Below the pieces are notes generated by a model, which searched no databases, was not told where the DNA came from, and was given only the letters and a program-made list of their open reading frames with translations. The translations under genes and the position numbers were made by a program. This document shows positions 50,931 to 59,906 of a stretch of 64,000 nt of DNA, piece after piece. Position 1 is the first letter of the stretch; each line of letters starts with the position of its first letter. Source of the stretch: Sphingobium sp. EM0848 (GTDB lineage: Bacteria; Pseudomonadota; Alphaproteobacteria; Sphingomonadales; Sphingomonadaceae); assembly GCF_013375555.1 (NCBI RefSeq), contig NZ_JABXWB010000001.1:1860001-1924000 (forward strand), written 5' to 3'.

Positions 50931-53654
50931 TCAGGCCAGCCGTTCCAACGCCGCCTTCAATCTTTCTGCTTCGGCCGCCTTTTCGGCATGGTCCTCGCGC
51001 GCCTTGGCGACGGCTTCAGGCTTGGCCTTTTCGACAAAGCTGGGATTGGAAAGACGCCCGGAAAGGGAATCCCGTTCCTTCTCCGCCGCCGTCAACGCCT
51101 TGGCGAGACGCGCCTTTTCCGCCGCAATGTCGATCACGCCTTCCAGCGGCAGGATGAAAGTCGCCTCATCGACGACAATCTGCGCCGCGCCGCCCGTGAC
51201 ATTCTCGCCGAAGGACAGGCTCTCGACGCGACCCAACCGCGCCAGCGCCGCGCCCTGCCGGTCGATCCGGCGGCGTGTTTCCTCCGACGCATCATGGACG
51301 ACCACGCCCAACTTCGCGCCCGGCGGGACGTTGAGCTCCGTGCGCGCGGTGCGCATCGCGCCGATCAGGCGGATCAGCCAGTCGATCTCGGCCTGCGCCT
51401 CCCGGTCCACGGCATAGAGCGCCTGCGGCCAACGGGCGACGATCAACTCGCTCTCACGCGCGCCGGTCAGATTCCACAACTCTTCGGTGATGAAGGGCAT
51501 GAAGGGGTGCAGCATGACCAGAATCTGGTCGAACGCCCAGCCCGCGACGGCACGGGTTTCCTCGTCCATCGACCCCTTGGTGAGTTCGATATACCAGTCG
51601 CAAAACTGGTCCCAGACGAAGTGGTAGATGGCATTCGCCGCCGCGTCGAAGCGCAACTCGGTCATGGCGGTGTCGATCGCCTGCACGGTCGCGACCGTTT
51701 CGGCAATGATCCAGCGGTTGACCGGCGCCTCGGCGGACGGCGCCTCATGGCTGGTCGAGGCGGTGACGCCGTTGGATTGCAGGAAGCGCGCCGCGTTCCA
51801 CAGCTTGGTCGCGAAGTTGCGATAACCCTCAACCCGCTTCTCATCCATCTTCACGTCGCGGCCCTGGCTTTCCATGGCGGACATGAAGAAGCGCAGCGCG
51901 TCGGCGCCGAATTTGTCGATCAGGCCCAGCGGATCGACGACATTGCCTTTGGACTTGGACATTTTCTGCCCGTCCGCCGCGCGCACCAGCCCGTGGAGGT
52001 AGAGCTTGCGCCACGGCACTTTTTGTTGCGGGTCGCTCCGCTCCGGGCCCATGAACTCCATCCCCATCATCGCCATGCGCGCATCCCAGAAGAACAGGAT
52101 GTCGAAGCCGGAAATCAGCAGGTCGTTGGGATAATGGCGCTTGAGCGTCTCGGTCTGCTCCGGCCAACCCAGCGTGCCGAAGGGCCAGAGCGCCGAGGAG
52201 AACCAGGTGTCGAGCACGTCAGGATCGCGGGTCAGCTTCTTGTTGCCCGCTTGGCTCTGCGCTTCCTCCTCGCTCTCCGCGACGTAAGGGTTGCCGTCCT
52301 CGTCATACCAGGCCGGAATCTGATGCCCCCACCAGAGCTGACGCGACACGCACCAGGGCTGGATATTCTCCATCCAGTTGAAGAAGGTCTTTTCCCACGT
52401 CCTGGGGACGATCTCGATCCGTCCGTCACGCACCGCCTGCATCGGCGCGACGGCGAGCTTTTCGGCATCGACATACCATTGGTCGGTCAGCCAGGGCTCG
52501 ATCACCACGCCCGAACGGTCGCCAAAGGGTGTCTGGATGGTGCGCGGCTCAGCGTCGGATTCGACCTCCTCGCCTTCCTTGTTCTTGGTGACATGCGGGA
52601 CAAGCATGCCCAGCGCCTTCATCTCCGCCACGACCAGTTCGCGGGCGCCATCGACGCCATCGCGCCTGAAACGGTGCAGCCCCAGAAAGCGATCCGGGAT
52701 CAGCCCATCGGCGGTCTGGATCACATTGGCATCGGCGTCGAGCATGTTGAGCATGTCGGCCGCGCGGAAGCCCGCCCGTTTGCCCACCTCGAAGTCGTTG
52801 AAGTCATGCCCCGGCGTGATCTTGACCGCACCCGACCCCAGTTCCGGGTCGGCATGCTCGTCCGCGACCACCTTGAACCGGCGGCCGGTGATCGGCTGGA
52901 GGATATCCTTGCCGATGACGTCCTTGTAGCGCGGATCTTCGGGATTCACCGCGACCGCCATGTCGGCCAGCATCGTTTCGGGCCGCGTGGTGGCGACGAC
53001 GATATGGTCCGCGCCATCGGCCAGCTTCACCCCATCCGCCAGCGGATAGCGGAAATGCCAGAAGCCGCCCTTCACTTCCTTGGTCTCGACCTCCAGATCG
53101 GAGATGGCCGAGCGGAAATGCGGGTCCCAGTTTACCAGCCGCTTGTCGCGATACAGCAGGCCGCGCTTGTGCAGCTCCACGAAGGTCTTGATGACGGCCT
53201 TCGAAAAGCCCTCATCCATGGTGAAGCGCTCATTGGCCCAATCCATCGAGCAACCCAGACGGCGGAGCTGGCGCGTGATCGCGCCGCCGCTCTCGGCCTT
53301 CCATTCCCAGACCTTGGCGACGAAGTCGTCGCGGCTGAAATCGGTGCGCTTCTGGCCCTGCGCGTTCAACTGGCGTTCGACCACCATCTGGGTCGCGATG
53401 CCCGCATGGTCGGTGCCCACCACCCACAGCGCATCCTTGCCGCGCAGGCGCTCGTAACGGATCACGATATCCTGCAAGGTGTTGTCGAGCGCATGGCCGA
53501 TATGCAGGCTGCCCGTCACGTTCGGCGGCGGGTTGACGATGGTGAAGGGTTCAGCGCCGGGACGTTCCGGGCGGAACAGGCCCTTTTCCTCCCAATGGGC
53601 GTACCAGCGGGACTCGATTTCGGCGGGGTCGAAGGTCTTGGGCAATTCGGTCAT
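50931..53654 (-). CDS. valS: valyl-tRNA synthetase
   Basis: A 907-residue class I aminoacyl-tRNA synthetase from the ATG at 53654. It carries the HIGH signature ([10 protein letters not shown]), KMSKS ([14 protein letters not shown]), the CP1 editing domain and a C-terminal coiled coil ([21 protein letters not shown]). The extra frame upstream lies opposite another gene and is not used. In Caulobacter and relatives valS neighbours popZ; here a peptidase and a hydrolase intervene. Confidence 0.98.
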   Translation of the reverse strand: MTELPKTFDPAEIESRWYAHWEEKGLFRPERPGAEPFTIVNPPPNVTGSLHIGHALDNTLQDIVIRYERLRGKDALWVVGTDHAGIATQMVVERQLNAQGQKRTDFSRDDFVAKVWEWKAESGGAITRQLRRLGCSMDWANERFTMDEGFSKAVIKTFVELHKRGLLYRDKRLVNWDPHFRSAISDLEVETKEVKGGFWHFRYPLADGVKLADGADHIVVATTRPETMLADMAVAVNPEDPRYKDVIGKDILQPITGRRFKVVADEHADPELGSGAVKITPGHDFNDFEVGKRAGFRAADMLNMLDADANVIQTADGLIPDRFLGLHRFRRDGVDGARELVVAEMKALGMLVPHVTKNKEGEEVESDAEPRTIQTPFGDRSGVVIEPWLTDQWYVDAEKLAVAPMQAVRDGRIEIVPRTWEKTFFNWMENIQPWCVSRQLWWGHQIPAWYDEDGNPYVAESEEEAQSQAGNKKLTRDPDVLDTWFSSALWPFGTLGWPEQTETLKRHYPNDLLISGFDILFFWDARMAMMGMEFMGPERSDPQQKVPWRKLYLHGLVRAADGQKMSKSKGNVVDPLGLIDKFGADALRFFMSAMESQGRDVKMDEKRVEGYRNFATKLWNAARFLQSNGVTASTSHEAPSAEAPVNRWIIAETVATVQAIDTAMTELRFDAAANAIYHFVWDQFCDWYIELTKGSMDEETRAVAGWAFDQILVMLHPFMPFITEELWNLTGARESELIVARWPQALYAVDREAQAEIDWLIRLIGAMRTARTELNVPPGAKLGVVVHDASEETRRRIDRQGAALARLGRVESLSFGENVTGGAAQIVVDEATFILPLEGVIDIAAEKARLAKALTAAEKERDSLSGRLSNPSFVEKAKPEAVAKAREDHAEKAAEAERLKAALERLA

Positions 53655-53730
53655 AGGCTGGCCTTTACGCAAGGCGGCGGCGGCGTCAAATATCCGCTGC
53701 ATCTTTCCGCTCCGAAGAGGCAAAAAAGCC

Positions 53731-54444
53731 GTGACCACATCCCAAAAGCTGCCAACCATCGTGCTGATCCCCGGCCTGATGAATGACGCCTGGGTGTGGC
53801 ATGGGGTGATCGGCCCGCTCAGCCGGTTGGGCGCGGTCCATATCGCCCGCACCGACGGCTGCGATTCTCTCGGCCTCATGGCGGAACGGATCGCGGCGAG
53901 CGTCAGCGGCCCGATGGTGGTGATCGGTCACAGCATGGGCGGACGGGTGGCGCTGGAACTGGCCGATCAGGCGAGGGAGCGGATCGTGGGGCTGGTGCTG
54001 CTCGACACCGGAGCGGCCAGTCCGACCACGCAGGAAGCGGAGGGTCGGTTGAAGCTGGTCGACCTCGCCCGCGCGGAGGGCATGGCAAGCGTCGCCGGAA
54101 GCTGGTTGCCGCCCATGCTCGCGCCGGACCGGCGGGATGACGTGGCGCTGGTCGATGGCATCACCGCCATGCTGCTTCGCGCCGATGCGGATATTTTCGC
54201 GGCACAGCAGCGGGCTCTGCTGAACCGGGCGAATCGGCTGGACCTGCTGGCCTCGATCCACTGCCCCATCCTCGCCGTCACCGGCAGCGAGGACAGATGG
54301 TCGCCGCCCGCCCAGCATCAGGAGATGGTCGACCGCGCGCCCAACGCCCGGCTGGAGGTGGTCGAAGGCGTCGGTCATATGCTCCCGGTGGAAGCGCCCG
54401 AAAAGCTTGCGGAGATACTGATCCGCTTCATCCGGGCGCTTTAG
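53731..54444 (+). CDS. alpha/beta hydrolase
   Basis: A 237-residue cytoplasmic alpha/beta-fold hydrolase. The oxyanion motif [14 protein letters not shown] comes first, the nucleophile elbow is [13 protein letters not shown], the Asp is in [11 protein letters not shown] and the His in [13 protein letters not shown], so the triad is complete. It starts with GTG at 53731, 76 bp from the divergent valS. Substrate unknown. Only four bases separate its stop from the S9 peptidase gene, which converges on it. Confidence 0.87.
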   Translation: MTTSQKLPTIVLIPGLMNDAWVWHGVIGPLSRLGAVHIARTDGCDSLGLMAERIAASVSGPMVVIGHSMGGRVALELADQARERIVGLVLLDTGAASPTTQEAEGRLKLVDLARAEGMASVAGSWLPPMLAPDRRDDVALVDGITAMLLRADADIFAAQQRALLNRANRLDLLASIHCPILAVTGSEDRWSPPAQHQEMVDRAPNARLEVVEGVGHMLPVEAPEKLAEILIRFIRAL

Positions 54445-54448
54445 CGGC

Positions 54449-56491
54449 TTATTTCTTCGTCCACCTGTCCAGCCAGTCCAGCGCCTCATCATACCACTGC
54501 AACGAGTTGCGCGGCTTCAGGACCCAGTGATTCTCGTCCGGGAAGACCAGCAGCTTCGACGGCACGCCCCGCCGCTGGAGCGCCGTGAAGGCCGCCAGAC
54601 CCTGCGTATAGGGGATGCGGAAGTCCTTCTCACCCGTCACCACCAGCATCGGCGTCTTCCAGCTCGTCACATGGTTGACCGGATTCCATTTCTCGAACTC
54701 TTCCGGCTTCTCATAATAGGGGCCGCCATGTTCCCATTCGTCGAACCATAGCTCTTCGGTCTCATAAGCCATGGCGCGGGCATCGAACACGCCGTCATGC
54801 TGGACGAGGCACTTGAACCCGTCCGGCCAGTTGCCTGCGATCCAGTTCATCATGTAGCCGCCATAGCTTGCGCCCAGCGCGCAGCCATTGCCCGCATCGA
54901 CCTGCGCATCCTTGGCCGCCGCCGCAGCCAGCCCCAGCTTCAGATCCTCCAGCGGTTTCCCGCCCCAATCCTTGTTGATGCTGTCGACAAAGGTCTGCCC
55001 GTAGCCGGTCGACCCATGGAAATCGACGATCACCGCCGCATAGCCATGGCTTGCAAAGGCCTTGGGATTCCAGCGATAGGACCAGCTGTCGTTGAAGCTG
55101 CCCTGCGGCCCGCCATGGACCAGGAAGGCCACCGGAAGCTTGCCCGTCGCGCCCTTGGGCTTCACGATCTGCCCCCAGACGGTCTCGCCATTGGCCCCCT
55201 TGAAGCTGTAGCGCTGCACCGACACATCATCGACCCCGGCCAGCTTGTCCGCATTGACGCTGGTGAGCCGCACCGGCTTGCCCTTTGCGGGCATCTTCCA
55301 AAAATCCGCAGGCGACTGGATGCTGTCCATCGTATAGACGAAGCCGCCCTTGGGCAGCGGCACGACGCTGCCCGCATGGCCCGCCTGCGTCAGCCGCGTG
55401 ACCTTGCCCGAAGCTACGTCCACCCGGAATACCGGATGATCCAGCACATCGTCGGCGGTGACGAATATGCCCTTCCCGTCCGCCGCCCAGGCGATGGAAG
55501 CCACCGACCGGTCCCAGCCTTCGGTCAGCGCCTTCGTCTCACCCGTCGCGATGTTGCGCAGCATCAGCACCAGCCGGTCGCTCTCATAGCCCGGCCGCTT
55601 CATCGCGGCATAGGCGAGCCATTTTCCATCCGGCGATACGGCGGGCATGGTGTCCATAGCATCATTGGCGTCGGTCAGGTTCACCGGCGCGGCGCTGCCG
55701 TCCGCAGGCACCGCGAAAATGTCGAGATTGGTCGACAGCGATTCGATCCGCCCCGCCTCGCGCAGCGCGAAGAACAGAGTCTTGCCGTCCTGGCTCCACG
55801 CAATTTCCTCGGCCCCGCCAAAGGGCTTGGACGGGCTGTCCCCAACCAGCGCGCCCATCACCGACACGGCCTTCCCGCCGCTGAGCGGCATGACGAAGAT
55901 CTGCGAGCGCTGCCCGTCCGCCCATGCATCCCAATGGCGCACGAAAAGCTGGTCATAGACGCGGCCCGTGCCTGCGCTGGGCGGCGTGGCGGGCTTCACA
56001 TCGTCGATGGTCTTCGCGCCCACCGGCCGATCCGCCCACAGCGCCACCCGGTCACCGCCCGGACTCAGCAAAAAGCCCGAAATGCCACCGGGCGCCCGCG
56101 TCACCTGTTCGCTCTGGCCGCCCGCGACGGGCGCGCGCCACAATTGGTCATCCCCGCTCTGGTTGGACATATAGTAAAGCATCCGGCCATCCGCTGAAAA
56201 GGCCGGCGCGCTTTCATTCTTGTCCGCGATGGAGGCGATCATGCGCGGCGCCGCGCCCGGCTTGCTCAAATCCAGCAGATAGAGGTCCGTCCACCCCTTG
56301 TTCCCCACAAGGTCGGTCGTCCGCAACTGATAGGCCAGCCATTGCCCGTCGGGCGATACCGTCGGCGCGGACACGCGATTGAGGCTGACCATATCGCTGG
56401 GCGTGAACGGCCGGGCAGATGCCGGCGCGATGGCCAGCGCGGCTTGGGCCAAGGCCAGCGCGCCCAGCCCGACATGCAGAAGATTTTTCAT
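54449..56491 (-). CDS. exported S9 family (prolyl oligopeptidase-like) peptidase
   Basis: A 680-residue periplasmic serine peptidase. The signal peptide (GALALAQAALAIAPASA) is at 1-27. A beta-propeller with WD40/TolB-like repeats (VSPDGQWLAYQLRTTDL, AFSADGRMLYYMSNQ, AVSPDGKWLAYAAMKR) fills about 30-410. The catalytic domain has the nucleophile in GASYGGYMMN, Asp in TGEKDFRIPYTQG and His in FPDENHWVLKP. This is the acylaminoacyl/dipeptidyl-peptidase type common in sphingomonads. It lies between popZ and the valS hydrolase neighbour on the leftward strand. Confidence 0.92.
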   Translation of the reverse strand: MKNLLHVGLGALALAQAALAIAPASARPFTPSDMVSLNRVSAPTVSPDGQWLAYQLRTTDLVGNKGWTDLYLLDLSKPGAAPRMIASIADKNESAPAFSADGRMLYYMSNQSGDDQLWRAPVAGGQSEQVTRAPGGISGFLLSPGGDRVALWADRPVGAKTIDDVKPATPPSAGTGRVYDQLFVRHWDAWADGQRSQIFVMPLSGGKAVSVMGALVGDSPSKPFGGAEEIAWSQDGKTLFFALREAGRIESLSTNLDIFAVPADGSAAPVNLTDANDAMDTMPAVSPDGKWLAYAAMKRPGYESDRLVLMLRNIATGETKALTEGWDRSVASIAWAADGKGIFVTADDVLDHPVFRVDVASGKVTRLTQAGHAGSVVPLPKGGFVYTMDSIQSPADFWKMPAKGKPVRLTSVNADKLAGVDDVSVQRYSFKGANGETVWGQIVKPKGATGKLPVAFLVHGGPQGSFNDSWSYRWNPKAFASHGYAAVIVDFHGSTGYGQTFVDSINKDWGGKPLEDLKLGLAAAAAKDAQVDAGNGCALGASYGGYMMNWIAGNWPDGFKCLVQHDGVFDARAMAYETEELWFDEWEHGGPYYEKPEEFEKWNPVNHVTSWKTPMLVVTGEKDFRIPYTQGLAAFTALQRRGVPSKLLVFPDENHWVLKPRNSLQWYDEALDWLDRWTKK

Positions 56492-56710
56492 GGAGTGACA
56501 CCCTCGGATCGGATCGCACGGCGCAGAAGGGCGCACGTCGACAGCTATGAGAAAGGGTGTAAGCCGCGCCTGTGCCGCTCGCAAGGATCAATCACAAGCG
56601 CGTAATAAAGAAACAAAAAGCTGGAAGAGTCAGAAGGCCGGGCAAGCGCGCAACGGCGATTAAACGCAATGGCTCGACGGGATCGAGCGAATCACCGCCT
56701 GTTTCGACCT

Positions 56711-57220
56711 TCAACGGCCGGTGATGCGGGCGATTTCCTTGGCCACCATCTCTTCGACCATCTGCGGCAACCGCGCATCCAGCCAGTCCTTCAGCATCGG
56801 CTTCAGCAGCGAACGAACCAGACCGTCCAGCGTATTGTCCTCGCCTTCCTTCGGCGCCACCAGCATGGACGACAGGGCCGACAGCGAATGACGGGCCGCA
56901 ACCTCGCTCTCTACCGAGAGGATGGATGCGTCGCTTTCCTCAGCCACCGGGCGGGGCGCGCGGGATGTACGATGGGCAGGCATGGGTTCCTCCGCAGCGA
57001 CCTCGTCGGTCAGTTCCAACACTTCATCCATCGTTGCTTCGCTCGCCTGCTCCACCGCAGCGTCCGGCGCGGCGGGCGCTCGCGGCGCCGCCTTGGGCAC
57101 GGCTTCACCGCGCACCCGGCGCGGCAGGGTCTGCACGACCTCCTCGCCCTCTTCCGCGATGATCCGCTTGATGGAAGAGAGGATGTCCTCCATCGAGGGT
57201 TCCTTGCTCATGTCACCCAT
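56711..57220 (-). CDS. popZ: PopZ-like polar organising protein (DUF2497)
   Basis: A 169-residue protein with the PopZ layout. A short N-terminal helix (EPSMEDILSSIKRIIAEE) is the client-binding segment in Caulobacter. A Pro/Ala/Glu-rich disordered linker follows (about 35-115). The C-terminal oligomerisation helices (LDGLVRSLLKPMLKDWLDARLPQMVEEMVAKEIARI pattern) close the protein. PopZ forms a polar condensate that anchors chromosome origins. The position downstream of tolC and near valS agrees with the conserved alphaproteobacterial context. Start 57220 or 57211 (three residues shorter). Confidence 0.85.
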   Translation of the reverse strand: MGDMSKEPSMEDILSSIKRIIAEEGEEVVQTLPRRVRGEAVPKAAPRAPAAPDAAVEQASEATMDEVLELTDEVAAEEPMPAHRTSRAPRPVAEESDASILSVESEVAARHSLSALSSMLVAPKEGEDNTLDGLVRSLLKPMLKDWLDARLPQMVEEMVAKEIARITGR

Positions 57221-57348
57221 GGTTAACCCCCAATCCCGTCCCGTTAACGCATTTTCTGCCCAGCATTTTGCAAGACGCTGCCCTATCGGCCGACTGCAAA
57301 GATGCTTAATAGCAGAACCTAGGAACTCATGCCGAGGTTAAAATTGCG

Positions 57349-58815
57349 TTAAGGCTTCGCCAATGCGGGGTCCACATTGGCGTTTTGCGCCGGCGAGTCA
57401 ACGGTCCGCGTCGATTGCAACTTGGGCGCGGGGCCGAAATCCCAGTCGAACCACTTGCCCTTCACCCGGTCATAATTAACCATCGGGTCGTACAGCGTGC
57501 CGGCATCCAGATTGAGGTTGCCCGCTTCCGCATGGCCCATGGCGGCCAGCAGGCTGAAACCCGCGACATAGGCGTTGCGCCGCGCCGTCACGAGCTGGAC
57601 CTTCGCGTTCACCGCTTCCTGCTCGGCATTCAAAATGTCGAGGATGGTACGGCTGCCGACCGTATTTTCCGCTCGCACGCCTTCCAGCGACAGGTTCGCG
57701 GCATCGACCGCCTTCTGGTTCGACTGGATGCTCTCCAGCGAGGCTTGCCAACTTGCATAGGCGGAACGGGTCTGCGCGATCACACCGCGTTCGACCTCGA
57801 TCTCCTTCTCCATCGCCTGCGACTCGAGCGCCTTGTTGCGCCGCACCTGCGCCGCCGGGCGACCGCCCTGATAGAGCGGGATATTGAGCTGAACGCCCGC
57901 CGCCGCCTGCTTGTTGATCTGCGATCCGTTGAAGCTGCCGCTCAGCGTGTCGAGATAATTGGTGTACCCCCCCTGGGTGAAGGCGGTCACCGTCGGCAGC
58001 ACCGTACCCTTCGCGGCGCGTACATCGATACCCTGTGCTTCGCGCAGCTTTTGCGCGGCAAGAATGTCGGGATTGTCCTTGAGCGCCACCTGCACGGCCG
58101 TATCCACGCTCGCGGGCAGGCCCGGCAGGGGCGGCGGCGATTCCAGATTGTCCGGCGCTTCGCCCACCAGCGCGATGTAATTTTCACGGCTGGAAATCAG
58201 ATTGGCTTCCGCATTCTGCAGATCGGACCGGGCCAGCGCCAGACGCGACTCGGACTGGGCAACGTCGGTGCGGGTCACGTCGCCAACCTCGAACCGGTCG
58301 CTCGTCGCCTGGAGATTGACCTCCAGCGCGTTCACATTGGCCTGATTGAGCGCAACGACCGCACCGTTGCGGATGACGTCCATATAGGCGGCGACAACTT
58401 GGGAGAAAACGCTGGATTCCGTACCGCGCAGGTCGGCCTGCCCCGCCGCGACTCGCGTCTTGGCAGCCTTGATGCTGTTCCGCACACTGCCGCCCGAATA
58501 GATCGGCACGCTGAGCTGGGCGTTGGTGTCCAACGTCCGCTGGGGCGAGGTGAAGCTGATCGTCGGCTTCAATATGCTTTCGGTGTAGGTGCCCGTCACA
58601 TTCAGCGCCGGCCGCCCCGAAGCCTTCTGAAGCGGTACGGTTTCATCTGTCGCCCGCAGCCCGGCCCGCGCCCCGTTCAGCGTCGGGTTGTACCGATAGG
58701 CCTTGGCGAGCGCGCCCTGCAACGTCTCCGCCTGGGCCGCCCCCGCCATGGCGGAGGAGATGAGCAGCAAAACCGATGCGGCGCCGCGGCGAACAGCCTG
58801 ATGTCGTGCCGTCAT
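57349..58815 (-). CDS. tolC: TolC-type outer-membrane efflux protein
   Basis: A 488-residue outer-membrane channel. The signal peptide ends near GAAQAET. Two tandem OEP repeats follow: the first with ALAKAYRYNPTLNGARAGLRA and RTDVAQSESRLALARSDLQNAE, the second with ALKDNPDILAAQKLREAQGID and the matching SRTILDILNAEQEAVNAKVQLVTAR. It serves type I secretion and RND pumps; no inner-membrane partner is adjacent. ATG 58815 has a G-rich ribosome-binding site. It lies 20 bp downstream of the pcm-like gene, probably in one operon that continues to popZ. Confidence 0.95.
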   Translation of the reverse strand: MTARHQAVRRGAASVLLLISSAMAGAAQAETLQGALAKAYRYNPTLNGARAGLRATDETVPLQKASGRPALNVTGTYTESILKPTISFTSPQRTLDTNAQLSVPIYSGGSVRNSIKAAKTRVAAGQADLRGTESSVFSQVVAAYMDVIRNGAVVALNQANVNALEVNLQATSDRFEVGDVTRTDVAQSESRLALARSDLQNAEANLISSRENYIALVGEAPDNLESPPPLPGLPASVDTAVQVALKDNPDILAAQKLREAQGIDVRAAKGTVLPTVTAFTQGGYTNYLDTLSGSFNGSQINKQAAAGVQLNIPLYQGGRPAAQVRRNKALESQAMEKEIEVERGVIAQTRSAYASWQASLESIQSNQKAVDAANLSLEGVRAENTVGSRTILDILNAEQEAVNAKVQLVTARRNAYVAGFSLLAAMGHAEAGNLNLDAGTLYDPMVNYDRVKGKWFDWDFGPAPKLQSTRTVDSPAQNANVDPALAKP

Positions 58816-58835
58816 GTCCCCCCCAAACTGTTCCT

Positions 58836-59468
58836 CTAGAACACAAATCGCTCCGGAGCGGCAAAGCCCGGAAGCACCACCATTTCCAGATCGGCAAGGC
58901 TGGCAAGCCCCAAAGCGCCAGCCACCACACGACCGCTGCACAAACGTGTGACGCCACGCTCGACAATTCCCGTCACCACGCGCGCGCCATCGGCAAGCTG
59001 CCCGACGAGCGCGGCGGGGACTTCCTCCACTGCGCCTTCGATGAACAGCACGTCATAGGGCGCACCGGCAGGCGCACCGGCGTTCAGCGGACCGCGCACG
59101 ACAGTGACGCCCGCAACCGAAATCTCCGGCCCGCCTTCTTCCTCGACCGCGGTCACCTTCGTCCCCATCGTCGCGAGCAAGGCGGCGCTGTAGCCGGTGG
59201 CGGCGCCGACCAGCAGCACCTTGTCGCCCGGCGCGATCTGGGCTTCCTTCAGCAGGCGCCCGGTGATCAGCGGCGGATTGAGCGAGCGACCGTTATCCAG
59301 CGGAATCGGGCGGTCGACATAGGTCATCGCCCGGCGCTCAACCGGCACGAAATCCTCACGCGCGACATGCGCCATCGCCGCGATCACGCGCTGATCGTCC
59401 ACATCGCTGGTGCGAAGCTGGCTTTCGACCATGGCGGTCCGCATCGATGAAAAATTCTGCTCGGTCAC
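58836..59468 (-). CDS. Pcm-like methyltransferase (protein-L-isoaspartate O-methyltransferase family)
   Basis: A 210-residue AdoMet-dependent methyltransferase from the GTG at 59468 (GAGGA upstream). The N-terminal MRTAMVESQLRTSDV and the REDFVPVERRAMTYVDRPIPL segment match the Pcm family. Motif I reads VLLVGAATGYSAALLA instead of the usual VLEIGTGSGYQ, and the LNPPLITGRLLKE stretch replaces the conserved IS.PYMVA-type substrate loop. It may therefore act on another substrate or be inactive on isoaspartate. It is conserved beside tolC in alphaproteobacteria, which suggests a role tied to the envelope. Confidence 0.82.
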   Translation of the reverse strand: MTEQNFSSMRTAMVESQLRTSDVDDQRVIAAMAHVAREDFVPVERRAMTYVDRPIPLDNGRSLNPPLITGRLLKEAQIAPGDKVLLVGAATGYSAALLATMGTKVTAVEEEGGPEISVAGVTVVRGPLNAGAPAGAPYDVLFIEGAVEEVPAALVGQLADGARVVTGIVERGVTRLCSGRVVAGALGLASLADLEMVVLPGFAAPERFVF

Positions 59469-59622
59469 GACAATTCCTCGATTGGCACAACTGTATTGCG
59501 ATGACAATACAGCAAAGACATAATCGGACCTCTAAATCAGCGAACAGGCCACGCCAAGCGGCTTTGCGCCCCTCGCGTCCAGAATCTTGCCGGAAACTTC
59601 GAAGACAATATCACAGCCCCGC

Positions 59623-59651
59623 TTGACTTTGCATCAAAAGCCGCACATTTG
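59623..59651 (+). promoter_or_regulatory. candidate promoter of tRNA-Cys
   Basis: A TTGACT hexamer at 59623-59628 is followed after 16-17 bases by CATTTG or ACATTT at 59645-59651. The likely start of transcription is about ten bases before the tRNA gene at 59668. The minus-10 match is weak. Confidence 0.4.
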
Positions 59652-59667
59652 CGGCCACCCACGCCGA

Positions 59668-59741
59668 GGCCCGATGGCGGAGTGGTGACGCAGCGGACTG
59701 CAAATCCGTGCACGCCGGTTCGATTCCGGCTCGGGCCTCCA
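59668..59741 (+). tRNA. tRNA-Cys (anticodon GCA), island integration site
   Basis: A complete 74-base cloverleaf with encoded CCA: acceptor stem GGCCCGA with TCGGGCC, anticodon loop with GCA at 59700-59702, T-arm GGTTCGATTCC. It is followed after 165 bp by a P4-type integrase on the same strand, the usual layout for an element inserted at the 3' end of a tRNA gene. The tRNA itself is intact, as expected because such elements restore the 3' end. Confidence 0.96.
59715..59741 (+). other. probable left attachment site (attL) in the tRNA-Cys 3' end
   Basis: The last part of the tRNA-Cys gene (T-arm, acceptor 3' strand and CCA) is the expected crossover region for a P4-family integrase. I find no second copy of CGGCTCGGGCCTCCA in the rest of the window, so attR lies beyond 64000. 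Placement follows known behaviour of the family, not a visible repeat. Confidence 0.45.
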
Positions 59742-59855
59742 GATTGCTGTCAGCCAACGCTCGCTGATAATTGAAAAAACCCCTTATTTCCGCTAGTTTA
59801 CAGGTAATCGCTGGTTGGCAGCGACCGCCTCTATTTGCCTGTGACCGCAGACGAT

Positions 59856-59905
59856 GGGGGCCTACCTTGGGGGCCTCGCGAGGCCCCCACAGCATCGAGG
59901 CCCCC
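59856..59905. repeat. four-copy GGGGGCCT / AGGCCCCC array before the integrase gene
   Basis: GGGGGCCT occurs at 59856-59863 and 59869-59876, and its complement AGGCCCCC at 59881-59888 and 59898-59905. The middle pair forms a 20-bp perfect palindrome (59869-59888) and the outer pair encloses it. The last copy ends one base before the ATG of the integrase and covers its ribosome-binding position. The array could be integrase or excisionase binding sites, a repressor operator, or an RNA hairpin hiding the start codon. Confidence 0.85.
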
Positions 59906-59906
59906 A

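Noticed and set aside
50832..53786. 984-codon open frame on the plus strand opposite valS
   Set aside because: Shadow of valS: same extent, mirrored composition, no domain. High GC makes stop codons rare on the opposite strand.
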